Positions 15,437 to 24,222 of a stretch of DNA of 64,000 nt are shown in pieces (the stretch's first letter is position 1; the number at the start of each line of letters is the position of its first letter). A model generated the notes under the pieces. The model saw nothing but the letters and a program-made list of their open reading frames with translations. It did not search any database and was not told the DNA's origin. A program made the translations under genes and the position numbers. The DNA comes from PALSA-188 sp050746185 (GTDB taxonomy: Bacteria; Acidobacteriota; Terriglobia; Terriglobales; Acidobacteriaceae), in contig JBOGLA010000002.1 of the NCBI GenBank assembly GCA_050746185.1, forward strand, positions 1 to 64,000, read 5' to 3'.

Positions 15437-17713
15437 TTAATAATGAAACCGGTAGCGAAATTCCACGTAAATCTCTCTTGGATTGTTCCAGTGGAAGCCG
15501 CCGAAAGTGACGCTGTTATCCAATTCCGCCCGCCGGTTGGCCAGGTTCAGGCTATTCAGTGAAACCGAATATTTCTCGCCAAAATCTTTACCCAGCGAAA
15601 GATCGAAACTGGTATGTTGCGGCAGATGATCCCCTGGATATGGCTGACCCGGGAACGCATTGCTGAATCCAGAGCCATAGTAAATGTTCGTCGAGGCAAA
15701 AGCACGCCAGGGAAGAGTCAGGTCGCCGCCGACGCTCAGCGTGTTGCGTTGGTCGTGGTCGAGTGGGGAAAGCCCCCGCGGCAGTGAAAAATTGGTAAGG
15801 CCGCCAGTGATTGCGCCTCCGCCTTCGGCAATTTGATTCGAATAGGCCAGATGAATGGCGCCGCGATGAGCAATACGCGGCGAGCGCAACGTAGCCTCCC
15901 ATCCCCGAATCACCGTCTGGCCAATGGTGATGGGAAAGAAAAGATTGGACTCGCCAATATTGTTGTGGTCAAAAAAATTCTGGACGTTGGTGCGAAAATT
16001 ATCGGCATCGAGAACCCATCCGCGCATGGGCATGGTAACCCCGAACTGGTGCTCCTCATCACGCTCCCCATTGAGCGGGATGAAGCCCAGATTGTTGGCG
16101 CCGGCAAACTCCAGCAGCGGCCCGGAAGCCGTGATAAGCGGCGGCGCCTGGTAGTAGTGCCCATAGAAGGCGCGGAAGACCCAGCGCAAGCGCGGAACGA
16201 CCGCCGTGACTCCGAAGCGCGGGCTGACAGCGTTTTCTGAAACGCCTCCGGAGAAATGAGTTGGACGTATTCCGGCGATCAGCGTCAGCCATGGAAACGG
16301 CTTGAATTTTTCGTCAATGAAGAACGCTTCCAGGCTGCCCGCAGGGTGCTCGGTGTCCGCGAAAGGCTGTCCGCTGTTGTCGTTGAATAGCGCGCCGAAA
16401 AGCTCGTTATCTTTCTGATAAAAGCTGTACAAACCTACTTGCAAGTTATTCTTCGCCTCATTGGCGGCGAGAGTCACCTGACCTCCCACGTAAGTCGAGC
16501 CGCGATTTTGAGTTGTCGCTGCCGGAAAATCCTGGGGTGAACTTGAGTAATCGGCGCTGTTGTAATGAAACAACGGCGAGACAGTCAACAAAAGTTGCGA
16601 ATTGAAAGTATGAATCCAGGAAAAATTTAAGAGCGCATCAGATTCATGATCGCCGTCGCGCAGGCCAATACTGGGATACTGCGCCGAAAATCCATTCTCA
16701 GGAATTGGCGCGTTCTCGATGTCGTTGGGATTCGGGTCGTAGGGAATTTGATAATAGTCCTTGCGCATGGATGTCACGAAACGCAGCTGATTTACTGGGT
16801 CTGCATTAAAAATGAGAGAGCCGAATCCTCCATAGCCATTTTCCGCGTCGTGAACCACTTGCGGGACCGGCGTCTGAATTCCGAGATTACTGCGATTTCC
16901 ATTCACGCTGACGTAATATGCGAGGCGCTCGGTATGGCTGCCGAAATTGAACTGATCGTTCGTTTGATAGAAGTTGCCCGCGCTCAGAATCAACTCGCCT
17001 TCATTATTCCTTTCGAATCCGGTGCGAGGCACGATATTAAAAACTCCATAGGTACGGTCGCCAAAGGCCGCGCTGTAACTTCCCCGCTGAATTTCGAGGT
17101 AATCAATATCCTTGGGATCGAACTGCGGGCCGAGGTTTGAAGCGATATTGGTATTCGGGACGGGAACGCCATCCACCAGCCAACTGGTCTGGTGTCCGCC
17201 GCGGATATGGAGCTGGTCGTGCGTAAAATACGCGCCCGGAACGTAGTCGGTAATCATCGCCAGGCTATTGGTAAGGTCGGCTCCGGGGGTTTCGGCGATA
17301 TCGGCCCGGCTCACCGTAGTCGTGGGGGTGGCTGAGTCTGTGGGAACAGTTTCGGGCTCGGCGGATACGCTGACCGTCTCTGGGTTGGTCGCAATCGTAA
17401 GCGGGAAGTGCAGAATGGGTTCAGTGCCCGAATTCACCATCACCCGTTGCCGCTCTTCGGAAAAGCCGGGGCTGGTTACGGTGACGGAATAGTCGCCGAG
17501 CGGTACGTCATCGAATTCGAAAACGCCGTTAGCGTTGGTGACGCCTTCCTTTGTCCAACCCGACGAGATCGCCTTCAAAGTCACGCTGGCATTGGCAATG
17601 GGCCGATGCTGCGGATCGTGAACGATCCCGCGAACATACCCGAAAATGGTTGCATTTGCAGGCAGCGTAACAAACAGGATTCCGATCGCAGATGCGACAA
17701 GCAAAGTGCGCAT
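15437..17713 (-). CDS. TonB-dependent outer-membrane receptor with carboxypeptidase-regulatory-like domain
   Basis: 758 residues. Signal peptide (1-21), a carboxypeptidase-D regulatory-like beta domain (about 24-105: GIVHDPQHRPIANASVTLK), plug domain (about 120-225: LHIRGGHQTSWLVDGVPVPN), then a 22-strand-type barrel ending in an aromatic residue (YVEFRYRFHY). The N-terminal domain is common in Acidobacteriota and Bacteroidota transporters. Substrate is unknown; the following CusF-like and VKOR genes, 19 nt away, suggest metal (possibly copper) or a disulfide-rich cargo. Confidence 0.9.
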   Translation of the reverse strand: MRTLLVASAIGILFVTLPANATIFGYVRGIVHDPQHRPIANASVTLKAISSGWTKEGVTNANGVFEFDDVPLGDYSVTVTSPGFSEERQRVMVNSGTEPILHFPLTIATNPETVSVSAEPETVPTDSATPTTTVSRADIAETPGADLTNSLAMITDYVPGAYFTHDQLHIRGGHQTSWLVDGVPVPNTNIASNLGPQFDPKDIDYLEIQRGSYSAAFGDRTYGVFNIVPRTGFERNNEGELILSAGNFYQTNDQFNFGSHTERLAYYVSVNGNRSNLGIQTPVPQVVHDAENGYGGFGSLIFNADPVNQLRFVTSMRKDYYQIPYDPNPNDIENAPIPENGFSAQYPSIGLRDGDHESDALLNFSWIHTFNSQLLLTVSPLFHYNSADYSSSPQDFPAATTQNRGSTYVGGQVTLAANEAKNNLQVGLYSFYQKDNELFGALFNDNSGQPFADTEHPAGSLEAFFIDEKFKPFPWLTLIAGIRPTHFSGGVSENAVSPRFGVTAVVPRLRWVFRAFYGHYYQAPPLITASGPLLEFAGANNLGFIPLNGERDEEHQFGVTMPMRGWVLDADNFRTNVQNFFDHNNIGESNLFFPITIGQTVIRGWEATLRSPRIAHRGAIHLAYSNQIAEGGGAITGGLTNFSLPRGLSPLDHDQRNTLSVGGDLTLPWRAFASTNIYYGSGFSNAFPGQPYPGDHLPQHTSFDLSLGKDFGEKYSVSLNSLNLANRRAELDNSVTFGGFHWNNPREIYVEFRYRFHY

Positions 17714-17837
17714 ACAATCCTTTCCATACCGTCAATAATTGTGTCCGCGCCGGATCACCCGTTGGTGAATCAACATAGGGGAAATGCGACGGGCGAGATT
17801 GGTCAAATCACGCCAATGCACCGGCTCTAAAATGGAT

Positions 17838-18197
17838 TCAGGCGAAATCCAGTGGTGGGGGGGCGCGGCCGGAATGCGCCTGGTGGCGGGGAATGCTTCG
17901 ATAAACCGGTTCCCCGTCAGATTGAACCGCTACGCGTAGGAAGGTAGTAACGAAGGTTGCTTGCGGAGGTACCCCAGCCCAAAGAAATACGGACAGCGGC
18001 AGCGAACAGTCACCTCGCCGGCAGCACTCGGGAAGCGCTGAGAGTTCATTTTGACCGGAAGAATAGTGATGATTCCGCCGGCAGCACGCATGTGGGTCGG
18101 GCGTGGAGAGCGCGAGCGCAGCTGGAGCACAGACGCTCAGCAGCAACAGCATCACGAGTAACTTGGCGGTCATACGATACATGTATTCCCGAAGCAT
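17838..18197 (-). CDS. secreted Cys/His-rich small protein, unknown
   Basis: 119 residues. After a signal peptide (hydrophobic core LLVMLLLLSVCAPAALAL; the start may be Met6 or Met9) come HACCRRNHHY and PECCRRGDCSLPL. The clustered Cys and His residues look suited to metal binding. The remainder is poorly conserved in type. It is the first gene upstream of the TonB receptor (124-nt gap), on the same strand, so a shared metal-handling role is plausible but unproven. Confidence 0.55.
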   Translation of the reverse strand: MLREYMYRMTAKLLVMLLLLSVCAPAALALSTPDPHACCRRNHHYSSGQNELSALPECCRRGDCSLPLSVFLWAGVPPQATFVTTFLRVAVQSDGEPVYRSIPRHQAHSGRAPPPLDFA

Positions 18198-18265
18198 AGG
18201 CCACTGGAGGGCCGTTATTCAAGCAACTAGATTGGGATACGCCAGCATTAAATTGAGGAGGCCTG

Positions 18266-18661
18266 ATGGATAACATGCAGAGTGTCGCGTTAATTCGGCG
18301 ATTCATCGAAGTCTGCGTCCGGGCGGACCCTGAGGAATTCGGGAACTACTTCACCGAGGACGCGGTGTGGTGGAATTCGCCGTGGCAGCCGGTCAAGGGC
18401 CGTGACGCCATTCAGGACACATTGCGGCGTGGCGCCGAGCGTATGAACGCCCTGCCTTGGGAGATACGCCACATCGTCGCCGATGGCGAAATTGTGATGA
18501 CCGAGCGCGTGGATAACTTTCTGGTTGGGGAAACGCGAGTCAGTGTCCCATGCATGGGAATTTTTGAATTACGGGACGGCAAGATTGCAGCCTGGCGCGA
18601 CTATTGGGACCTCAAGCAGTTTGAAAGCCAGATGCCATTATCGAATCAACTGGGCAAGTGA
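18266..18661 (+). CDS. SnoaL/limonene-epoxide-hydrolase-like (NTF2-fold) protein
   Basis: 131 residues, alpha+beta barrel of the NTF2 superfamily: IRRFIEVCVRADPEEFGNYF, EDAVWWNSPWQPVKGRDAI, VMTERVDNFLVG and AAWRDYWDLKQF. The Arg-Asp pair in TERVDNF and the Asp in WRDYWD sit where the Asp-Arg-Asp triad of limonene-1,2-epoxide hydrolases lies, so a hydrolase role is possible. GGAGG lies 6 nt before the ATG. Monocistronic. Confidence 0.75.
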   Translation: MDNMQSVALIRRFIEVCVRADPEEFGNYFTEDAVWWNSPWQPVKGRDAIQDTLRRGAERMNALPWEIRHIVADGEIVMTERVDNFLVGETRVSVPCMGIFELRDGKIAAWRDYWDLKQFESQMPLSNQLGK

Positions 18662-18681
18662 TACCTCGTAAGTTATTAAAG

Positions 18682-19107
18682 TCAGTGGATAAGGTGAAGA
18701 TACCGATCCAACGTGAATCTTCCGCCGTTGGTAAACACAATCACCAGATTCATGATCAGCAACATCAGATCGTAGTGTGCACCGGAGTTCTTTTCGCCCC
18801 AGAAACCGGTATGCCAAACGAAAATCTTTTTCTGGATTGCGCCCATCATAATCAAAATCAGGCCGATGGCAGCCAGTTGCGTGAAAGCGCCTAAAGCTAC
18901 GCCGAGGCCGCCGGCGACTTCGGCCGCCCCGAGAAAAACAGTAAAGCCCTTGCTCATGCTGATGCCCTTGCTTCTGCCGCTTGGATCCTTGAGATTACTG
19001 GAACCGCTCGAGATGAAGACTGCTGCGACCATCAGCCTCAGAAGCAGCAATCCGAAATCGTTAAACTGGAAGAGTTGAGGAAACAGATCGTACCTCCTGC
19101 GGCACAA
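18682..19107 (-). CDS. DoxX-family membrane protein
   Basis: 141 residues, four membrane segments; LLLRLMVAAVFISSGSSNLKDPSG is the DoxX start motif and AAEVAGGLGVALGAFTQLAAIGLILIMMGAI the second. The C-terminal KIFVWHTGFWGEKNSGAHYDLMLLIMN is also typical. Role unknown. Distinct from the DoxX-like protein at 2263-2766, which is longer. Confidence 0.82.
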   Translation of the reverse strand: MCRRRYDLFPQLFQFNDFGLLLLRLMVAAVFISSGSSNLKDPSGRSKGISMSKGFTVFLGAAEVAGGLGVALGAFTQLAAIGLILIMMGAIQKKIFVWHTGFWGEKNSGAHYDLMLLIMNLVIVFTNGGRFTLDRYLHLIH

Positions 19108-19161
19108 ATCTGAGAGGCCTGGCGAACGGCCAAGATAGCATGGGAGTTATACCAGAGACTA

Positions 19162-19884
19162 TCAACGATGAATAGTTCCCCGGTAAACGGAAACCCCCGA
19201 GCCCCCGGCGAGAAAAGCCGAAGACGGTTTCTGCGTAAATACTTCGACCCAGTCCTTTCCGTAGGGCTCGGCGGCATCACCTTCAAAAGCGGCATTCGTT
19301 GCGCTCCATATCCGCCATTGCGGGTGCTCGACACGATATTCGACACAACCGCTACCACGGGCGCGAGAGTATCCCCAGTAGTGCTCGGTAATGAACTTTT
19401 CCAGGGAACCTTCCTCTGGCAGCAATCGTTTCCCAGTCGCCGCCAGCGTGATTTTGTTCCATCCCGTTCCAGACTTCCAGTTGTATGCGGCATGAGATCG
19501 CGAGGAATTAAGTTCAACCGCGTGGCGCATCGGACAGGCCACATACTGTTCGTTATAGAAAGCGCGCGCGATCACTGCTATCGCCCGCCGCGGGACAATT
19601 TCGCGAATGAAGACGACTCCGCGCCTATTCTCATTCCCCTCCCAGCGGCGGACATAAAAGCGGAGATTCACTTCGTCAAAGTTGGAGTGGGAAGGGAAGC
19701 GAATTCCAAAAACCCTCGTCCTCAAGAACTGAAATCCAACCAGGCTGACGAACGCCTTCCCACGCCAGCAATCCAGTTCTGTTCCGGGCGGAACGTATTC
19801 GAGAAGAGGGTCGGGATTTACTTCGTAGTTCAGCATGACGAGTGCCCGCCATTCAGCGGTTAGAAATACTCGTTCGCCAGGCAT
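19162..19884 (-). CDS. DUF2071 (YqjF-type) protein
   Basis: 240 residues. The family pattern runs from FLTAEWRALVMLNYEVNPDPLLEYVPPGTELD through AFVSLVGFQFLRTRVFGIRFPSHSNFDEVNLRFYVRR to RGVVFIREIVPRRAIAVIARAFYNE. DUF2071 has an acetoacetate-decarboxylase-like fold; function unknown. No membrane segment. Its neighbour is the DoxX gene 55 nt downstream on the same strand, a pairing also met in other genomes. Confidence 0.85.
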   Translation of the reverse strand: MPGERVFLTAEWRALVMLNYEVNPDPLLEYVPPGTELDCWRGKAFVSLVGFQFLRTRVFGIRFPSHSNFDEVNLRFYVRRWEGNENRRGVVFIREIVPRRAIAVIARAFYNEQYVACPMRHAVELNSSRSHAAYNWKSGTGWNKITLAATGKRLLPEEGSLEKFITEHYWGYSRARGSGCVEYRVEHPQWRIWSATNAAFEGDAAEPYGKDWVEVFTQKPSSAFLAGGSGVSVYRGTIHR

Positions 19885-19979
19885 GGCTATACGATACCGT
19901 GAGTTTCAGGCCGTCCGTTGAGGGACGGAGTGCACATCCCAATACAATTTTCGCGCCGGTCATTCGTCTACAACTGTAG

Positions 19980-20588
19980 ATGAAGGGCGCGGCGAGCTCG
20001 AGTGAATGGACTCGCATGGGACTCGAACAGGACCAGCGGATCTCCGATGTGGTCAAACGGGAGCGATCCCGGCTGCGCAACTTCATCCGGCGGCGCGTTC
20101 CCGATCCACGCGACGCAGAGGACATTCTTCAGGACGTCTTCTACGAACTGGTGGAAGCGAACCGCCTGCTGATGCCGATTGATCATGTTACCGGCTGGCT
20201 GTTTCGAGTGGCGCGCAATCGCATTACCGATCTTTTTCGCAAGAAGAAGCCGGAAAGCTTCAGCGATAGCGCCGTCGCGCGGAACGATAACGATGAAGAT
20301 GACGACGAACTCCTCCGCCTGGAAGATCTGCTGCCTTCGCCCGACGCGGGACCCGAGGCGCTTTATGCCCGGAGTGTGCTTCTCGATGAACTCGAGTTGG
20401 CGCTCGACGAATTGCCGGACGAGCAGCGAGAGGTATTCGTTGCGCATGAGTTGGAGGGGCGCAGTTTTAAGGAGATGTCCGCCGAGACCGGCGTGAGTGT
20501 GAATACGCTGCTCTCGCGCAAACGCTATGCGGTGCTGCATCTGCGGGAGCGGCTGCAAACGATTTACGCTGAATTTACGAAAGCATGA
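19980..20588 (+). CDS. ECF-type RNA polymerase sigma factor
   Basis: 202 residues (Met13 at 20016 is an alternative start). Region 2 (about 25-90: RLRNFIRRRVPDPRDAEDILQDVFYELV, GWLFRVARNRITDLFRKK) and region 4 (about 135-190: ALDELPDEQREVFVAHELEGRSFKEMSAETGVSVNTLLSRKRYAVLHLRERL) are both present. An acidic linker (NDNDEDDDELLRLEDLLPSPD) joins them. The next gene, 10 nt downstream, encodes a small membrane protein in the place where an anti-sigma factor would be. Confidence 0.9.
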   Translation: MKGAASSSEWTRMGLEQDQRISDVVKRERSRLRNFIRRRVPDPRDAEDILQDVFYELVEANRLLMPIDHVTGWLFRVARNRITDLFRKKKPESFSDSAVARNDNDEDDDELLRLEDLLPSPDAGPEALYARSVLLDELELALDELPDEQREVFVAHELEGRSFKEMSAETGVSVNTLLSRKRYAVLHLRERLQTIYAEFTKA

Positions 20589-20598
20589 GGAACTGAAC

Positions 20599-20961
20599 AT
20601 GGGCAGGAAATGGAAATTGATTTTCATAGCTCCGCTGGCGATTCTGGCGATGGCGTTTTTTGCCTTCATCGGCGGCGAACTGGTGATGCGTTTGTGGAAC
20701 TGGCTGCTTCCGCCACTCTTCGGCTGGCGCCAGCTCAACTTCTGGCAAGCGCTTGGATTGTTGGCGCTCTGCCGAATCCTGTTCGGCCACCATGGATGGC
20801 GCGGCCACGGCCGATCGAATTGGCGCCATCGAATGCGAGAACGCAGGGCGCGCTGGGAATCTATGACGCCGGAAGAGCGGGAAAAATTCCGGCAAGGCAT
20901 GCGGGGTCGGTGCGGTTTTGGTCCCTCTTCTGCTGAAACGGCTGAAAGCAAGGGCCAGTGA
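20599..20961 (+). CDS. small membrane protein downstream of ECF sigma factor
   Basis: 120 residues from the ATG at 20599 (AGCATGAGGAACTGAAC upstream, GAGG spacing suitable). Two hydrophobic segments (about 7-27 and 45-62) are followed by a basic, His/Arg-rich tail with SMTPEEREKFRQGMRGRCG. The MTPEEREKFRQ stretch is common in small periplasmic or cytoplasmic stress proteins next to sigma factors. It could modulate the sigma factor, but no anti-sigma domain is recognisable. Confidence 0.6.
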   Translation: MGRKWKLIFIAPLAILAMAFFAFIGGELVMRLWNWLLPPLFGWRQLNFWQALGLLALCRILFGHHGWRGHGRSNWRHRMRERRARWESMTPEEREKFRQGMRGRCGFGPSSAETAESKGQ

Positions 20962-20980
20962 CGCTTGCGGCGGATTCCCT

Positions 20981-21460
20981 CTACTTCCAGGCTCCCAGCA
21001 GGCGCCGCGTCAGCACCAGCTGTCCCAAATGATATGCGTTGTGATCCGCTACCAGCAGCACTTCGCGCAGGATGGTTTGTCCATTCCCGTGAGGAATCTT
21101 AGCGAAAAGGTCGGTTGATTCGTCCGTCACCAGGCCGGTAATTGATTGAAGATCGCGGAGAATTGCCTTGACGCTTTTGGCCCACGCTCGTTCGTCGGGC
21201 GGCGCTGGAGTAGAAGGCCAATAGCCCTCGGGCCATTTAGGGGACACATGCTTCGGGTTGCGCATGAATTCCAGAATGTCCCACTGCGCAATACGAATAT
21301 GCTCCAGTTCCTCCCACGGAGAATGTGGGGCGCCGTCCGGCCGCTTTCCCTCGGCCCCAAACGGTATAGCTTTGACTGCGGACTTGATATCCGCATGAGC
21401 TCCACCTTCTTTGAGTAAATAGACCAGGTGTTCGCGCAGAGCCTTGTCGGTTTTCGTCAT
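20981..21460 (-). CDS. DinB-superfamily protein
   Basis: 159 residues from ATG 21460 (GGAGTGAGTTGATA upstream); the frame extends back to 21517 without conserved text. Four-helix-bundle DinB pattern: His in WEELEHIRIAQWDILEF and the pair in DHNAYHLGQLV that form the three-His metal site. Relatives include thiol S-transferases of the bacillithiol/mycothiol type, but the substrate here is unknown. Confidence 0.82.
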   Translation of the reverse strand: MTKTDKALREHLVYLLKEGGAHADIKSAVKAIPFGAEGKRPDGAPHSPWEELEHIRIAQWDILEFMRNPKHVSPKWPEGYWPSTPAPPDERAWAKSVKAILRDLQSITGLVTDESTDLFAKIPHGNGQTILREVLLVADHNAYHLGQLVLTRRLLGAWK

Positions 21461-21523
21461 TATCAACTCACTCCTTTCCTTGCGCGGATATCGCTTGCCG
21501 GACCAGGATTCTCGCAACCCCTT

Positions 21524-22291
21524 TCAAGCTCCCGCCTTGCTGGTAGCCCCCATCCTGGACTGCGCTGCGTGAATCAGGCCACGGAAGATGGCGCGGGAAG
21601 CGGGATCATCATCAACCGATCGCTCGGGATGCCACTGCACGGCCAATACGAAATGATCGGCAGATGTTCCTTCCAGCGCTTCGATAATTCCATCCTCCGG
21701 GCAGCGTGCAACGATTCGCAAGCCGTCGCCGACCACCTCCGCAGCCTGATGGTGGCTCGAATTAACCGGCAGAATCGCTTGTTCTTTGCCCGGTCTGGAT
21801 TCTGCCGTGGAGTCCTGAACGATCTCAGCAAGCGCCGACCGCGGATCTATTTCCACCGAATGCGCGACCGGAATCTTTCTGCCGGCTTCATGATTTACGG
21901 GAGATTCAATGTGTTGAAGCAGAGTCCCGCTGCGATAGACGTTCAAGATCTGAAGGCCGTAACAAATGCCAAGAACCGGCTTTCGCATGTTGTAGGCGTC
22001 CTGGAGCAGAAGTTCATCAACGGTGTCGCGCTTGGGGTCGGCTTCCTCAGTCTTCGGATTGCGGGGCGCGTCGTACTTCGCGGGATCAACATCCGCCGGG
22101 CTTCCCGGCAAAAGCACCGCATCGCATCCCTCAATCAGCTTCATAACCTCGGCGGGGTCGCGATCCAACGGAATTCGCACGGGCTCGCCACCGGCCCCTT
22201 CGACTGCGCGTTCGTATTGCGGCAAGGCCCGTTCCGCGTACTCAGGATCGCGGGAGTGAGGAACCGGAATGGCTATCTTTGGGATGCTCAT
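21524..22291 (-). CDS. class I glutamine amidotransferase, gamma-glutamyl-GABA hydrolase type (peptidase C26)
   Basis: 255 residues. Nucleophile Cys in KPVLGICYGLQILNV, catalytic His/Glu in LAVQWHPERSVDDD, and the NHEAGRK and NSSHHQA loops fit PuuD-type gamma-glutamyl hydrolases. It would release glutamate from gamma-glutamyl compounds, but no putrescine pathway genes are near. The start overlaps the stop of the upstream membrane-protein gene by 4 nt (ATGA), indicating an operon. Confidence 0.85.
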   Translation of the reverse strand: MSIPKIAIPVPHSRDPEYAERALPQYERAVEGAGGEPVRIPLDRDPAEVMKLIEGCDAVLLPGSPADVDPAKYDAPRNPKTEEADPKRDTVDELLLQDAYNMRKPVLGICYGLQILNVYRSGTLLQHIESPVNHEAGRKIPVAHSVEIDPRSALAEIVQDSTAESRPGKEQAILPVNSSHHQAAEVVGDGLRIVARCPEDGIIEALEGTSADHFVLAVQWHPERSVDDDPASRAIFRGLIHAAQSRMGATSKAGA

Positions 22292-22608
22292 GTGCGCGCC
22301 TGCCCACTTACTCTTTCAATCGAAGCCAGCGCCTTGGTTTGCCGGTAGTGACGGATCTCCATGGCAGTTGCGGAAACCAGGACAATTACTCCGACCACGA
22401 AAGCCGCCGGCAGGGCGACGTGCCGGTACGCCATTGCCATGTTGGGATGGATTCCCCGAATTAGGGAGCCGATCGCAATGCCGAAAATTCCCAGCAACAG
22501 GCTCACCGCGAAAGACAGCAAAGTAAGAATAAATGTGATGAGCAGCACGCGCAGAGGGATCCAGTACCAGCGGGGAGGGCGCGCAGGCGGATTTGCAATT
22601 GGCGGCAT
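22288..22608 (-). CDS. small integral membrane protein, unknown
   Basis: 106 residues. A Pro/Arg-rich N-terminus (PPIANPPARPPRWYW) precedes three hydrophobic stretches (about 17-38, 38-52, 65-86). No family recognised. Overlaps the C26 hydrolase gene by 4 nt and is co-transcribed with it. Confidence 0.6.
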   Translation of the reverse strand: MPPIANPPARPPRWYWIPLRVLLITFILTLLSFAVSLLLGIFGIAIGSLIRGIHPNMAMAYRHVALPAAFVVGVIVLVSATAMEIRHYRQTKALASIERVSGQART

Positions 22609-22719
22609 GCTTCAAGGGTACAACACTGTTTGAGCGGTGGCGTGACAGACAGGGAAAAAACGCACCGTCGGGGAAAAAGGATTTGAAGAGGCGTTTTCCC
22701 GTGGCCACTAGCCATGCGC

Positions 22720-22725
22720 TAGAAT
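22720..22725 (+). promoter_or_regulatory. candidate -10 box, leaderless start
   Basis: TAGAAT ends 7 nt before the ATG at 22733, with no Shine-Dalgarno sequence. Same geometry as at 4343 and 57591. Confidence 0.5.
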
Positions 22726-22732
22726 ACTGATT

Positions 22733-23470
22733 ATGTCGCAGGCCGCATCGGTAATCACTCGCACGCCGTCGGAAGTTGTTCGCCAATCGCCGGTTTCCCA
22801 GGCTTCGAATGGCATTTGCTTTGCTTCATCAGGAGAAGTTTCAGTCGCGGCTTCGGACCTCGAACGCATGGTGGCAGCGGTGCCTGATTCGGCGGCTATG
22901 GCGTTGCGCGGCAAGGCCTACTACTTCGTTCCGCTCACCGTAAATCAGGGGGACGCCACAGTAATTGCCGACCGCTACGACGTGGCATTGAGTGACGACG
23001 CCGTCTGTCATCGGAACCTGGAGTTAGGCGATTCGCAGTGCGTTTTTATTTCCACGCGGCTGATGGATGACAAGTTTTCGGTGGCCTTCGAGTTCTATAT
23101 CAATGTAGGCCACGCCGTCGTCGAGAAAGCCGGAGTTTCGCGGGAGTTCGCGGATTTGGTTTGGAAGCAGGCCGAAGCGAGAGTTCGCGGAGAAACTTCG
23201 CTGGACGCAACCGAGTCGCGCAAACTGTCGGCAGAGCCCGGCCCCAACGCTGAGAAGTACAAACTTGAATACTTCGCTGCGGCGTTTTCGGATGCGATCT
23301 CAATTTACCTTCTGTCTCTATTTATTGATGTGGATTACCACGATTTGCGAGAGCGCGACTACACTTTGCTGGCTCCTGCCGCCATGGCGGAGCGATTGCG
23401 GAAGGTGGCGGAGTTGTTTCCGCCGAATCCGGGATTCGAGTTTGCCATTCACTACAAGCGGAGAGGCTGA
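22733..23470 (+). CDS. conserved-looking cytoplasmic protein, unknown
   Basis: 245 residues, no membrane segment or signal peptide. The middle (KAYYFVPLTVNQGDATVIADRYDVALSDDAVCHRNLELGDSQCVFIS) and the C-terminal part (YFAAAFSDAISIYLLSLFIDVDYHDLRERDYTLLAPAAMAERLRKVAELFPP) look like a folded globular protein. I do not recognise a family. Codon use matches neighbours. The TAGAAT box upstream supports expression on its own promoter. Confidence 0.65.
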   Translation: MSQAASVITRTPSEVVRQSPVSQASNGICFASSGEVSVAASDLERMVAAVPDSAAMALRGKAYYFVPLTVNQGDATVIADRYDVALSDDAVCHRNLELGDSQCVFISTRLMDDKFSVAFEFYINVGHAVVEKAGVSREFADLVWKQAEARVRGETSLDATESRKLSAEPGPNAEKYKLEYFAAAFSDAISIYLLSLFIDVDYHDLRERDYTLLAPAAMAERLRKVAELFPPNPGFEFAIHYKRRG

Positions 23471-23488
23471 GGGCTCGCCGCGCGAGGT

Positions 23489-23752
23489 TTACTCCGCCCA
23501 TCCAATCTGGTCCGATTCGATTAATGTGGATATCGCAGGTTGGTTCGGCTTATAACGCACAAGCGCCAGTTGGTTTTTGACACGGCTCGCGAATGTCTCG
23601 GCGGAGCCTTTTCTTAACAGGATTTTCTCGTGGCATCCGGAATAGTACTCGCCGTTCGCAACGTAGGTGTAAGTTACGCTCACGATGTAAGAAGGAATGT
23701 AGCCTTTCTCGGCGCGCACGGATGCTGACATCACTGTGCCTTGAACCGTCAT
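23489..23752 (-). CDS. DUF3592-like domain protein, possibly truncated
   Basis: 87 residues: IVSVTYTYVANGEYYSG, then RVKNQLALVRYKPNQPAISTLIESD, the typical DUF3592 core (VRYxPxxPxxSxL). DUF3592 proteins usually start with one or two membrane helices, absent here. On the same strand just upstream (GTG at about 23856 to TAG at 23767), in another frame, lies a 29-residue peptide with a membrane helix and RRFRRR end. So the gene may have lost its N-terminus by frameshift. Confidence 0.5.
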   Translation of the reverse strand: MTVQGTVMSASVRAEKGYIPSYIVSVTYTYVANGEYYSGCHEKILLRKGSAETFASRVKNQLALVRYKPNQPAISTLIESDQIGWAE

Positions 23753-23949
23753 CCAGCCAATGGCTCCTAGGCCTCTAATCTTCGTCGAAAGCGACGAAGC
23801 AGAGCAACGGCGGTAAGGCCTAGGCCAAGAATGATGTCAATCGGTGGGAATCTCACAAATTGGAATTCTCCGCCTTCGAGACCTTCATCCTGACGGCATC
23901 CATGAACTGTGTTTGGAGTCGAGATTTCGCTAAAGAAAGAATGAGTATT

Positions 23950-24222
23950 TTATCTGGTCGAGGCCGAAACTTTTGGCGCAGGCGCGCCGCGCAATAACCC
24001 TTCCGTGCTCAGATCTTCATCAATGTCCGGCCAGTGAATTCCATAGCCACCACCGGCAACCTTCCAGTTCATTCGCTGAGAGGGCGTGGCGTTGAGTAGG
24101 TTGGGATACCAGACAAGCGGCACCGTTATAACGCGGCCGTCGCGCAGATTGACGCTGAGCGTGTCTTCGGTGAATTGAACATCAAGCACGCGCTCATCCG
24201 CCATTGGCGCCGAAGAACTCAT
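23950..24222 (-). CDS. DUF2442 protein (partner of DUF4160)
   Basis: 90 residues. VLDVQFTEDTLSVNLRDGRVITVPLVWYPNLL and IHWPDIDEDLSTEGLLRG are the DUF2442 signature. Starts at 24222 or Met7 at 24204, inside the end of the DUF4160 gene (overlap of up to 29 nt), so the two are coupled. Pairs of these domains behave like toxin-antitoxin modules in layout; which partner is the toxin is not established here. Confidence 0.85.
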   Translation of the reverse strand: MSSSAPMADERVLDVQFTEDTLSVNLRDGRVITVPLVWYPNLLNATPSQRMNWKVAGGGYGIHWPDIDEDLSTEGLLRGAPAPKVSASTR

